Source: Narthecium ossifragum
Lineage: Eukaryota; Streptophyta; Magnoliopsida; Dioscoreales; Nartheciaceae
Length of the DNA stretch: 64,000 nt
NCBI GenBank assembly: GCA_963920575.1
Contig: OY986968.1
Location: 9,789,485-9,853,484 of the forward strand
Reading direction: 5' to 3'
The notes below the pieces were generated by a model. The model was not told where the DNA came from. It saw only the letters and a program-made list of their open reading frames with translations, and did not search any database. Shown here one piece after another: positions 45,160 to 56,872 of this stretch. The position numbers and the translations under genes are program-made. Position 1 is the first letter of the stretch. Every line of letters begins with the position of its first letter.

Positions 45160-47868
45160 TGCCACGCCCCGACCCAGAAAACCCATCCGGACCGGGACGT
45201 GAGGGTCCTAAACTCTAAACATCAAACGGCCGGAGCCTCCCTTGTAAACATCACTTTTAAACCTGGTGCATGATTATAATATTCACAATTAATTTAAACT
45301 ATCCTATCATCAAATCATAATACAAATTAACTTTAAAAAGATACAATAATGATTCAAATCCTCTAAGTACAACAATCTCTGATCAATTTACATTAAATTG
45401 GAATACAAATACATTTCTCCTTCAGATTACAATTTATACATTTAAAGCTGTACACCAATTGAATAGAATAAACTGATGATATCCTCGATCTCACGCACCA
45501 CCAAGGGGAGTGCCGCCTCCAACACCGCAACTACCTGAAAAAGAAGGGACTGCATCGACCTGCATCGCCGATGCAGCCCAGATAGGAGTGAGCAACAAAG
45601 CTCAGTAGGGTTCTACGCTATTCTACGTCGCACAGAAAGGAAGGGAAACAACAATAGTGTCATTTCTCCGCCTAAGTCTAAAGGATGCCACGGGTCCCAT
45701 AACCCTATCGATGTCCCAAGGGCTCCTGTCATGAAACCTCTCTCTTGAACATGTTACCAGGAGGCCACGAAACAATAACATGCAGGATCACCCTTACCCA
45801 AACAGGATTCCCATGCGTTGGGGACCCACGTCGGGAACGCATCGACAACCATCCTTAGCACTTGGCCTTGGAGAAGCAATACGACCTCTAAACCTCAAAC
45901 AATATAATATTCCAATCCGACTACTTAATAATCCTCGAATGATATCAAACATGATTATTGATGACAATCACGTCCTAATCCTCGACTACCCAAACCCCAT
46001 CCCTAGGGCAAGATCCGGGCTACCCAAGAACCCCGGATCAATGATCGAAACCATCGCCTACCACCTAGCCTAATGTTTCTAATGCAAACAGATGCATGCA
46101 ATGCTCAGGCACAGAAATACAGGAATACTAGCATGCAACAATATGCCAAGACAACATACACGGGCTAGGCGAAGCATCAAGCTTGCCGGAAGGTAAACAT
46201 AGCAAGGGTTCAAGCAATAAAGATCTATCTAGCAAAGCTATAATAACAAGTATCCAACAGATCAAAATCTTGCATTACAACGGCGTCCACAGCGTCAACC
46301 ACAATTTCTACAACAGGGGCACAACCCCGGCCACGCAATACACAACATGCCACAATTACAAATTAACAACAACTAGGGCACACCTTCGGCCATTTAATTA
46401 GCTAAACATCCCAAGGGGCATGACTCCCTTGGTTCGACCACAAGGCAAGCATACATGTATACAATACGATGTAAAATAAGCATGACATACAATTTATTGC
46501 TAATTGGACAGGGATGATTCATAACTAACTAATCATGCCGAAAATCAAACCATTAATCATCTAAAGACCATCCATTAGAGAATGCTAACCCTTGAGATCA
46601 CTAGGAATACTAATTGCATGCATCTCGAAGAGTTAAACACAATAAAACACCGAAAATCCGCTAAGTAGCCAAATCCCAGATTTCTACATTAAACCCTAGT
46701 TACAGGCGATGAAATCTTATCAATTCAACATCCAAACGACGTCGAATTGGAAATTAAACTTGGACAAATGTAGATTAGCATACTAGGAACATGTAGCCCA
46801 ATAATTGGATCTAATTGATGTAATTTCCACAGATTTTACTAATCAATTTCTTAATCTCTGTTTCGCAGCAGTTTCGGAAACAATTCGTCAAAAATCGTAC
46901 GAAACTCCAAAAATCATGAAATCAGCGGAAATCGAAAGATAACTCGATGATCTACAACTTTCATCTTGAACGTTTCACGAGATCATACTCACACAGCTCA
47001 CAAATCGAGCTCGAACACGACTGTTCATCGAAGAACAGGGAACCGACAAAAATCTGGGAAAAACATGCTTAAATCCAGCATAAATCAAAATCAAATCCTC
47101 CCAAACTTAGATCAGTTGCTAAACAAGCCTACAAGCATCATTTAACACAAACAAAACCATAGATCCAACAACCAAATCCTAGATCTAGCTTAATCCAAGG
47201 CTTAAGGTAGAAAACTTACCTTCCCACGCTAATCCACCTTGATCCGCCATCCTTCGTCGTCTCCGTCGTCTCCAGCTCGCCGGAGTCCTCCCATAGCCGC
47301 AGCCGTCGCCAGAGAAGGAAGAGGGCTGCCCGCGGAAGAGAGAGAGGGGAAAAAGGAGAAGGAGGAGGGGACCTCGCCGCCGCCTCCAGGCCGCCGGGGA
47401 AGGGATGGGGTCGCCGCGGGAGAGAGGGAGGTTAGCCGTGGGAGAGAGAAGGAAAGGAAGGAGGAGGGGGGTCGGGCACGGGTAAGGCAGGGAAGAAGAG
47501 GGAAAGAAAGAAAAGAAAAAGAAGAAAAGAAAGAGAGAGGGAGAGAGAGAGAAAAGGAAAATAGGAGAGAGAGAGAAGAGGGTTAAGCCACTTAAGTGGC
47601 TTAGCCGGTTCAGACGTGCCAACTGATCGGACTAAATCCGATCTGGCTCCAATTTGTGATCTCTACTGGATCTACTCAATCATGTACATTAATAAAGGCC
47701 GTGAGTGCGCTATGCAGGTGTGAAACTGACCGTCAAGGCGCAATTTACCAAATTGCCCTTGGGGTCAAAAAACAGCGATGCGATCAATCGATCGCAACTC
47801 AAGGCCAACCAGGCCAAAACCAACCAAGCCAAACCCTCGACCCAACGTGGTCGGACCATGTCCTCACA
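45160..47868 (-). mobile_element. Family A solo LTR A13
   Basis: This 2709-bp minus-strand copy runs from TGCCACGCCCCGACC to CATGTCCTCACA. A perfect 5-bp target duplication TCGCC is at 45155-45159 and 47869-47873. Its GC-rich leader at 47230-47620 gives long overlapping ORFs on both strands that are composition artefacts. The GATCTACAACTTTCATC motif is near 46950. Confidence 0.93.
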
Positions 47869-48782
47869 TCGCCCCACGTCATCGGCCACGCGATCCACAA
47901 TCATTGTTCTAGCGGATGGCATCCTCTGGTTCATCGACCTCCTTGACTACTTCATGACCACCAAGGTTACGATCGACACCAAGGTTCCAATCTTACTCTT
48001 CCCTCTTCTCTTCTCTTCTCTTCCTCAATACTCTTCCCTTTGTTTGTGTAGGACTCGCCCCTCCTTCCCTTCGCCTCTGGATTCTTACCAGCGTCCAAAG
48101 CCCGCCCGTCGACGCCAAGATCCGATTGCTTGCTACCAGTGGGAGCTCCTCCCTCCGTTGCTCTCGACATCCTTCTGCAAATAAGCTAGATCTATCTCCT
48201 TCTCCAACTCCGTTGTTGTCCAAGGCTCACCGCGCCCAGCACCGCCATATCTCCGGTGAGCTTTCCCTCTCCTCTCCTCTCTTCACTTCTGTGAGCATCT
48301 CGATCTCTTGATCTATTCCCATTGAAGAGATAAAGAATCTCTTCAATGCCTCTATTTATTTTTGCATCATGCATCTTCACTTTGCATGATTTATTAGTGC
48401 TCCTGATAGCAGATCAATGAAAAGTTTATTGTTTTATTGCCCACCTAATATTTCCTTCCTAATTTTCTGGTAATGATCTAATTTCAACTCTAGATGACAG
48501 GATCGCAAGAATCAGTTTTAGAGATAGGAAGCAAACGTGGGGATTTTTAATTCTAAACCTGCATATGATCATTTTTGTAGTAAGTTATACGTTTTCATTC
48601 TTTGTTGCATTCGTTTTGGCCATTGTTGATGTTTTGATATAATCCCTATTTCTTAATGAATTTACAAATATAAGATTTCTAAATTACAAAAACAATAGTT
48701 ACAAATATAATCCCTATTTCTTAATGAATATCTAATCTTGATGTTTCTCCTTTAAAACCTTTTCCTGTTAAATTCATGCTCC

Positions 48783-49010
48783 AGCCTGCAAAGGACTTAA
48801 AGTAATTGAAGAAACAAAGACTTGATATCTTAAAAAGAGAAAAGAAAATGAGAAGTGGTTGTGAAAGCGAAAAAGGAAGGAAGAAATGCTCTCATGCTCT
48901 TGCCTGCAAAGGACTTAAAGTAATTTAAGAAACAAAGACTTGGTACCTAAAAAAGATAAAAGAAAATGAGAAGTAGTTGTGAAAGCGATGAAACTCTTGC
49001 CTCTTCAATC
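48783..49010 (+). repeat. 118-bp imperfect tandem duplication
   Basis: The block CCTGCAAAGGACTTAAAGTA at 48785 recurs at 48903 with the following purine-rich sequence. It lies inside the unidentified insert. Confidence 0.85.
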
Positions 49011-52000
49011 ATCTTCTTCTTCTTCTAACGGTGGAGAAAAGAGGAAGAAAGTTGCAATGGAGATAGCTAAGCATATCTCCACCTTCTTTGCTGGTTTTTG
49101 ATGGGCTTCTATGTTGTGCAACAACTTATGGAGCTCCGCATTTTTATGCTTGAGCTCTTCGTAGGATATTTTTTGTGAATGTGTTCATATAAGTGTCGAA
49201 GATTTGTTTGTTTGTTTTTTCTTCTTGAAATATTGGATTCTGATCTGATTGTGTCTTATCTAAAACAAAATAGTTCTTAGGAAGGATGGTTTGAATTATA
49301 ATAGTGTAATCAATTGCTTGGAAGGGCAGGAAACAAACATTCTGTAGAAAAGGATATGAGTGGCTTGCAATGTGTGTAAATCATCATTTTTTTTTGGCTC
49401 TTTGTGTTGGAAATTGCACATGTTTCGATCTGGAGCTCCTTGGTATCGATGTTTATTTTTGTTTTGGTTGTTGTTTCTTTCCAATTACTATTCTCCACAC
49501 GTGTTGGTGACGTCTCTGTTTTTTTTCTTTTTTTGTTTACATGATCAATTCAAGGGAATTGGAACAAACTCTACCAAATCTCCTGACGAAAATAGGATTA
49601 TCTCTTTGTTCCTGTTATCCTATTTCACATTGTTAAAGGACTGCCGGTAGCTATAATTTCATTATTGTTGTATGTTGCTTGCTATCAGGTAACCATTGAA
49701 TCTCCTTTTCAAGTCAGGTTTATAGTATTTTATACTCGATCCAATTCTATTGGTGAATTAGGCCAATCTTTAGGTAACCTGAGATGTTTTGAGGTACAAG
49801 AGAGCATAGATTCTTTTGTGAGTTATGGTCTTATAATCTTTTATTCTAGATGCAAGAATAATTGTCTAATGAGGTCAAATCAACTACTTGGTTGCATTAT
49901 CAATTTAGCAACTTTTTGTTCCTTCCGGCAGAACATTGAATCATGTGATGTACTGACCTTGATAGGAATATGAGAAAATGATCTATCAATTGAGATTCCC
50001 TCTTGAAGTTCATGCAATGAATGGACTGGCCATGATCTTCATTGTTCCATCCTCTTTCTTTATTTGTTATGTCATGATCATTGTCCCGGCGGATGGCTAT
50101 GGAGAAGTTTATGTATTAAGTGAAATCAGAATCTCTGTATTTTTTATTTTCTTTGAAGTTGTGGTTTGTGGGGGGACTGTTGTAATCTTGTGGAGGCGTG
50201 TTGACTTGTTGTACCTTTTGTTGTCTTAGCCTCGCGCATGTTATATGTAGCGTTTAGACCCCGACTATGTTGATATTATGTCTACCCCTTCGACAAGCTT
50301 CATTCTAGTCCTAGCCTTGCCTGTTGATATGGCATATTGTTGTATGCTTGCATTTCTATATATGTGCTCAATCATTCATGCATTTGGTTGCATTAGAAGC
50401 ATAAGATTGGGACGTAGGAAAATACATATTCCGCCCATCCGTGCGACTCGGATACGATGGATCTAGCCCTAGAGTCGGGCTTGGGAAGAATGTGGTTTAG
50501 GAGGTGATTGTTGTTTTCATTGATTTTGTTATATGTTGAGGATTATTATGTAGTTGAACTTCAATATTGTAAATGCTTTGAGGTGTAGAGGTCGTGTTGG
50601 CTGTTCCGAGCCAAGTGCTAAGGGTGTGTGAGTGCTAGTTGTCCTTGACTTGTGTCTCCGTACGATGGGTGGTTAGACAATGAGGTCAGCGGTGAGTGCA
50701 CCGGCGATGTGCGAACCCTGTGTCCGTACTCGTAGCGGATCGTCCCCCTTGTTTCACCATTGGATGAGGGTGGTGAATCCCTCAGGGAATCGGCATGGCC
50801 AGTGTAGTCATTGGGTCACTCCTTAGGCTTGGGCGGAGGCGGAGTGTGAGGAACCTTCCCTCCAAACCTGTCCGACAACGTTAGGTCGAGGGTTTGGTTT
50901 GGTTGGTTTTGCTCGGTTGGCCTTGGTTTACGATTGGTTGATCACAATGCTATTTTTGGACCCCGAGGACAATTTGATAAATTGTATCTTGTCGGTCGGT
51001 TTCACACAGGCGTAGCGCACACAATGCCTTGGATTGATATATGTGGTTGATTAGAACCTTAGGGGTGCTTCTGATTGGACGATTGGGGCTCGATCAGAAG
51101 AGATTGAATCGGACAGCCGAGATCAGTTCAAATCTCTATATAAACCCTAGCTTTTCTCTCTCTCTTCCCTTTCTCTGTCTTTCTCCTTTTCTCTCTCCCC
51201 TTTGGATGCCGGATTGGAGGTTTGGTTGCGGATTTTCGAGGCAGATCTGGAGCGATTGGAGCCAAGGGATTGGTAGAGGATCGACCCAACTATAAATGTA
51301 GGTGTTTCTACCCGATTCCAGTGAATTGGTAAACCCAGGATTTGATTCTGACAATGTTTGGTAGATCAAATCCAAAAAATTGGATTTTTGGCACTATTCA
51401 CCTTTGTTGCCGAAATATGAAGGATCAATCTTCTTGGGATAAAAGATCAATCTTTAAGTTGACAGTGAAGTGTGGTTTTTGGGGAAGATCGATCTTCATG
51501 GGACATGAAGATCAATCTCTTATATGCAGTAATGAAAATTGATTCTGCTTTCAAAGTTCTTTATTTCTTTTCAACCCGGTTTTCTTGTATGTCTTTTCCA
51601 ATGATGAGAAATGGTTAGTATGATATTTTAATTGGGATTTTGACGGATTTATCTTCGAATTATGCCATGATTCATGTTTTGGGATGATTTATCGACATTT
51701 ACCGATTTCAAGCAGTTTTATATCAAGAATCCTATATATATAGTTTGTGATTGTTTTAACAACTTTCCTAACCAATTGTACATAATCTTTTAATGCTTTG
51801 TGGGTTAACCGAGGGAGTGATAACCCTCGGGAATGGTCAGTGTAAATAGGCTGATGGTGTTCCCATTTACCACTTTATGGTTAATTGGGAGAGTGATGAC
51901 TCCCGAAAATGTGTAGATAAATGGGTTGATAGTATGCTCTTTTATTGCTTATTATTGTTGTTGTTATCTATTTGCATGGGGTTGTACCCCTATTGTAGAA

Positions 52001-53739
52001 TTTTGGTTGATTGCCCATATATGTCGTAGTAATACCGAAATTTAGATTGCATGTAATGTTTAATTGTTTGGTTAGCCTTGCGAAGGCTTGCAGGCCTGTT
52101 TCGCCTATGTTCGCTTTGTTTAGACCCTTGCTATGCTTATCTCCTTTGGCAAGCTGTATGCTCTGCCTAGCCCTGTATACTGTTGTGTCATATTATTGCA
52201 TGCATGTACTCTTATTTATCTGCGTGTGAGTATTCATGCATTTGATTGCATTAGAAGCATAAGGGGTCGGGCAGCTCGGATCTAGCCATAGGACCGAGGC
52301 TAGGTAGCAATGTCTAGGGCATAAATTGTTGTGCAAATCTTGTGATATCGAGGTTAATGTCTAATTGGCTACTATTATATTGTTATTGAGGTTTAAAGGT
52401 TGTATCAGTTCTCCGATGCCAAATGCTAAGAATTGTTGTCGATGTCCCTGACGTGTGTCCCCATATAGTGGTTTCCTTTTGGGTAAGGGTGTTTCCACCT
52501 GAGTTCTGATTTTGGTTTTTCCCTGCGTGATGGTGACAGTCCTAGCATAGTTGGTTGAGAGAGGTAGGATCCCTTTGTGAGTGTCGTAAAGTAAAACCCT
52601 AGTGAGCTTTGTTGCTAACTCCTATTTGGGTTGCGTATGCAGGTGCAGGCGCTAGCTCTTCTATTGTAGCTCTAGTTTGACAGACCTTTGGTGGCGTGTT
52701 GACTTCAGGAGGTGCTTGAGAATCTTGAGAGCCTAGTTGTGAGGACCCGTTCCTCTAACCTGGCTCGACAGCGTAGGTCGAGGGCCGTTTCCTGTTGGTT
52801 TGGTTCCGCGTCGAGTATGATCGGATGATCGTATGGCTGTTTTTGACCCCAAAGGTAATTTGGTAAAATTGCTCCCTGGCGGTCGGTTTTGCACCCGTGT
52901 TGCACACACTATCTTGGATTGATGTATGTGATTGATTAGGACCTTGAGGTGCTTCCGATCGAAAGATCGAAGCTCAATAAGGAGAGATCAAATCGGACGG
53001 CTGAGATCGGTTCTGATCTCTATAAATAGCCCTTTGTTTTCTCTCTCTTCTCTCTCTTTTCTCTCTTTCTCTTGTCTACTTTCTCTCTCCCCTTGGCTGC
53101 TGGTTGGAGCTTGGGCTTCGGCTTTTTGGCGTGCATCCGCGTGGATCGGAGGCGAGGGATTCGTAAATCGCTTGTTTGTTGCTACATGTAGGTGTTTCTA
53201 CCATATTCTGGTGAATTGGTAACCCTAGGATCGTTTTTAATTGATTTGTGGTTATTGTGTTTGTTATAATGCTTTTCTTTTCCGTATTTTAGTTCCTTGC
53301 TATGCTTAGAAGAATTGCTATGCTTAGAAGCTTTCTATCGAATCGTTTTTGTATTTTTTTGGTTGAAGTCCATATTTTTATTTGTTGTTCGACGGGGTCG
53401 AACTCAAATATGATATTTCACGATCTGAGTTTGGTTTTTATTGCTTGAATGAATTCCCCACCATCAGATAGACCTTCTTGCAAGGTTTGAATGGATTCCA
53501 TCACCGTTTGATAGATCAAATCACACAAATTAAGTTTTCGTCGATTTTGTCGGCTTGATGCAATTTGTTTCCTTTCTGAGGATTTGATCATCAAAAGTTT
53601 GTTTTCTTAGTGTCATTAGATCCCCCACATCGAATTGCACACCTCAGCCAAGTTTGCTTTGATTTTTTATACGTTTTGATAGATTGAATCCAAGAAATTG
53701 GATTCCAGTCACTATTCATATATGTTGTTAGCGCAAGAA

Positions 53740-54035
53740 GGATCGATCGATCTTCTTGTTGCAACGTCGGTTGTCGACTTTGAAGGATCGATCTCGATCT
53801 CTTCCTTTGACAGAGGGAGCACTTAAGGAAGATCGATCTTTATGGTCAATCTCTTCTTTCCTAGACATAACCTTAGTTTGGCAAAGATCGATCTTCATGG
53901 CATTCTTCTTTCCCATATGGAGGACTCTCTTAGGGAAGATCGATCTTCGCTTGGGTGAAGATCGATCTCTTACTTAAAGTAGAGAACCCTCATATAAAAG
54001 ATCGATCTTCTTGGGTAAGAAGATCGATCTCTTAT
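53740..54035. repeat. AAGATCGATCTTC module cluster in A15
   Basis: About nine GATCGATC cores occur in AGATCGATCTTC contexts, several as inverted pairs, for example GGAAGATCGATCTTCGC then GTGAAGATCGATCTC. It lies at the homologous position to 51418-51515 in A14. Confidence 0.87.
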
Positions 54036-54687
54036 ATGATGATTGCTAATATTGATCAGAATTCGATATTTTCGATTTCCTTTCGACCCGGTATTCTCGT
54101 GGGGCTTCCCCGATGATAAGTAGTGAGTAATAATATATATATATATATATGTAGTTTGTGATTGCTTTATCGCTTTATGGGTAACCAGGGGAGAGATTAC
54201 CCCCGGGAATGTTTAGCATAAATGGGCCGAAGGTGTGCCCCTGCATACTTCGGATAGTTTTACTTCTTTGATTAGTAGCCTCGCTGATTACCGACATGCC
54301 CGGGGGCATAAACCATTGTACTGTTAATCTATCTTGTTGTTGTTGGTTGGCCGGGGTTGTATCCCCGTTGTAACAATTCTAGTTGACTACTGTGGGCGTC
54401 ATTGTCATGCCGAAATTTGATCTGTTTGGTGTTTACTACAATTGCGTTGTTAGATAGATTTTCTTTGCTTTAGACCCTTGCTATGGTCACCCTTTGGCTA
54501 GCTTCAGGCTATGCCCAGCCCTGTATAATTGTTGTCATCATGTTGCATGCTAATATATGTGCCTGAGCATTGCATGCATCTTGGTTGCATTAGAGCATAA
54601 GGCTAGGGTGTGGGTGAATAGGGTCTTCGCCGATCCGAGGTTCTCGGATAGCTCAGATCTAGCTCTAGGACTATGGCTGGGTAGCGA

Positions 54688-56872
54688 TGTCGCGCCCCGA
54701 CTCACGAAGGCCCAACCGGGCCGGGCGACGTGAACCGGAACCCAAATAAAATGCGGAATAATTTTGGCGAGGGTTCCTCTATCTTACTGGTCTCCCTTAG
54801 CAATTCAAAAGCACCCTTATTTAACAATAATTCCAAACCTCAACAGATATAATCTAATATTCAAATCTTCAAAAGGGTTTACATTTATACAACATACTCC
54901 CGTAGGAGACTATCTAAACAGTAAGGGGGTAGATGACGATCACCGCTCCTCAAGCACCGCCAGACGCCGCCGCGCCACCAAACACCTGCCCGGTAGGGGC
55001 CACTGAAGAAGAGCTAACGCTTGCACCTGCAAAACACAGCCCGGGTAAGAGTGAGCACTAAGCTCAGTAGGGTCCTACACTACGACACACAGAAAGGAGG
55101 GAACTCAACAGTGTCGCCCCCAAGTAAGGTCTGGGTGTACACAGGGGTCCCATAACCCCACCGTGTGTTCCTGAGGTCCACAATCATGATCTTGCAGAAG
55201 AACTACTCACATGATGGGTCACGCTCAGTAAGCAGGAAACCAACACTGCCGATTCACAAACAAGAAACCGGCACTGATGGCAGGAAATGGCACCGCTGAG
55301 TAGGCACACCCTCTACTAAAGAGTCGTTATAACCGGACATCGGCTACACGTCAGAACCCGACTCGAGACCGACACGACCTCTAAATCGTCGATCAACATG
55401 TATTCAAGTCATCGAAGCCTATCATCGATATCGACTGAATACTACCACGGTCCTAGAGCTAAATCCGAGCTACCCTAAAGCCTCGGATCGGCGATCAACC
55501 CATCACCCACGCCCTATCCTTATGCATCTAATGCACCACAGAATGCATGCTATGATCATGAATAGGTAGGAAGTAAGCATGCAACAGTATGATAAAAAAA
55601 CACACAAGTTCAACTGGATCGCTGTAGCGATACTACCGACCGCTGCCAGCCAATCCGCAGTGGGTCCTGGCATTACGACGGTACCGTGACTGTCAACCGC
55701 GGACTCCTATAACGGGAAGCAACCCCCAAAACTCAGATGAACATATAATATAATATTATATGGTTTGAACATATAATATTATTTAAATCACCAAGATCCT
55801 CTAATTAAAGGCTAAGTGATCTCGTCGATCCGACATCCAAACGACGTCGGATTCGAGATCCAACTTACAAAACCACAGATAAACATGTTGGGATCAACAT
55901 ATCCAAAACCAGAAAACATCCAACGGTTCGATTTCCGGGCAAACGCTAATCAAAACCATTAACTTCACTAATTACTTTTAATTGCTGCAACGCAGCCCAT
56001 CCGTAGGAAATTTATAACCATTCATAGGAAACAGTGCAAATTATGAAACCGGTTGGGTCTGAGAGTAGACTCAAAGATCTACAACTTTCATGTTCATCAT
56101 AAATCAAGATCATGCGCGTACCGATCGAAAAACACGTCATAAACCGGCTGTTCTTCAAGAACAACATAAACCGGAAAATTCGAGTTTAAACATGCTAAAA
56201 GCCTACTAAAAACTCAATCAAATCATATGAAACTTAAAACAGTAATTAGGCTAACCAAGAACACCTAGATCTACCAGCTAGATTAAGAGAAAACCACTAA
56301 ACCAACTCAAGTAGGTAGAAACCTACCGGAAACACAAACCTCATCTGAATCCCCGTGGTACGAGCATCAAACCAGCTTCAAACCAAGCCAAGGATCTTCC
56401 TCTCGCTGCCACGAATCCAACAAGCCCTCAAGCACTCAAAAAGATGGCCGGAGGAGGGAGAACGCAGGGGAAGAAGGACAAGGGAAGCAAACCGGAAAAA
56501 CAGAAGAGGTCTCGTGCTATTTATAGGCTCGAGTCCGATCGATCGGTCCAGGGACCGATCGGTCGGACTGACCCGGGTTAATTCGGTTCACGTCCTTATC
56601 CTGACACGTCGGCCGAGCCGACTACCGACACAAGTCCATTCGGTCAGCTGCCCTACAAACAGGCTTCTGCGCGCCCGAGTTTGAATCTTTCGATCCCAAG
56701 CCCGCCTATGGTTCTAGTAAACACATAAATCGAACATAGAGGTTGTGTGTGCACTACGCGGGTGTGAAACAAACCGACAAGATGTAATTTACCAAATTTC
56801 CCTTGCGGTCCACAACGAGCCACAGGCCCGACCCGAGCGGTTGACCGAGGAGTAGAGGGACAGGTCCTCACA
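54688..56872 (-). mobile_element. Family A solo LTR A16, innermost of the nest
   Basis: This 2185-bp minus-strand copy runs from TGTCGCGCCCCGACT to CAGGTCCTCACA. A perfect 5-bp target duplication AGCGA is at 54683-54687 and 56873-56877, within A15. A minus-strand TATA box CTATAAATAGC is at about 56515-56525, beside a CGATCGGTCCAGGGACCGATCG palindrome at 56530-56575. The motif GATCTACAACTTTCATG is near 56078. Confidence 0.94.

Larger units (their letters stand above)
44743..50186. other. Unidentified insert in A12, carrying LTR A13
   Basis: Outside A13, the insert is 44743-45159 and 47874-50186. It opens GGGCATTTTTGGCAGCC with GGATCC-rich inverted words, then CT-rich and GC-rich leader-like DNA. 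Near 47880-47985 a plus-strand frame reads STIIVLADGILWFIDLLDY and stops being GC-rich after AAGGTTCC, a possible splice donor. The remainder is AT-rich and intron-like, with adjacent short ORFs at 49360-50229 that I do not trust. No matching inverted terminus was found at the right end. It may be a decayed gene or a gene-carrying transposon. Confidence 0.4.

Noticed and set aside
49360..50229. Three consecutive plus-strand ORFs that might be one membrane protein gene.
   Set aside because: They are in different frames, AT-rich with poly-T driven hydrophobic residues, and match nothing I recognise. Intron-like DNA is a simpler reading.
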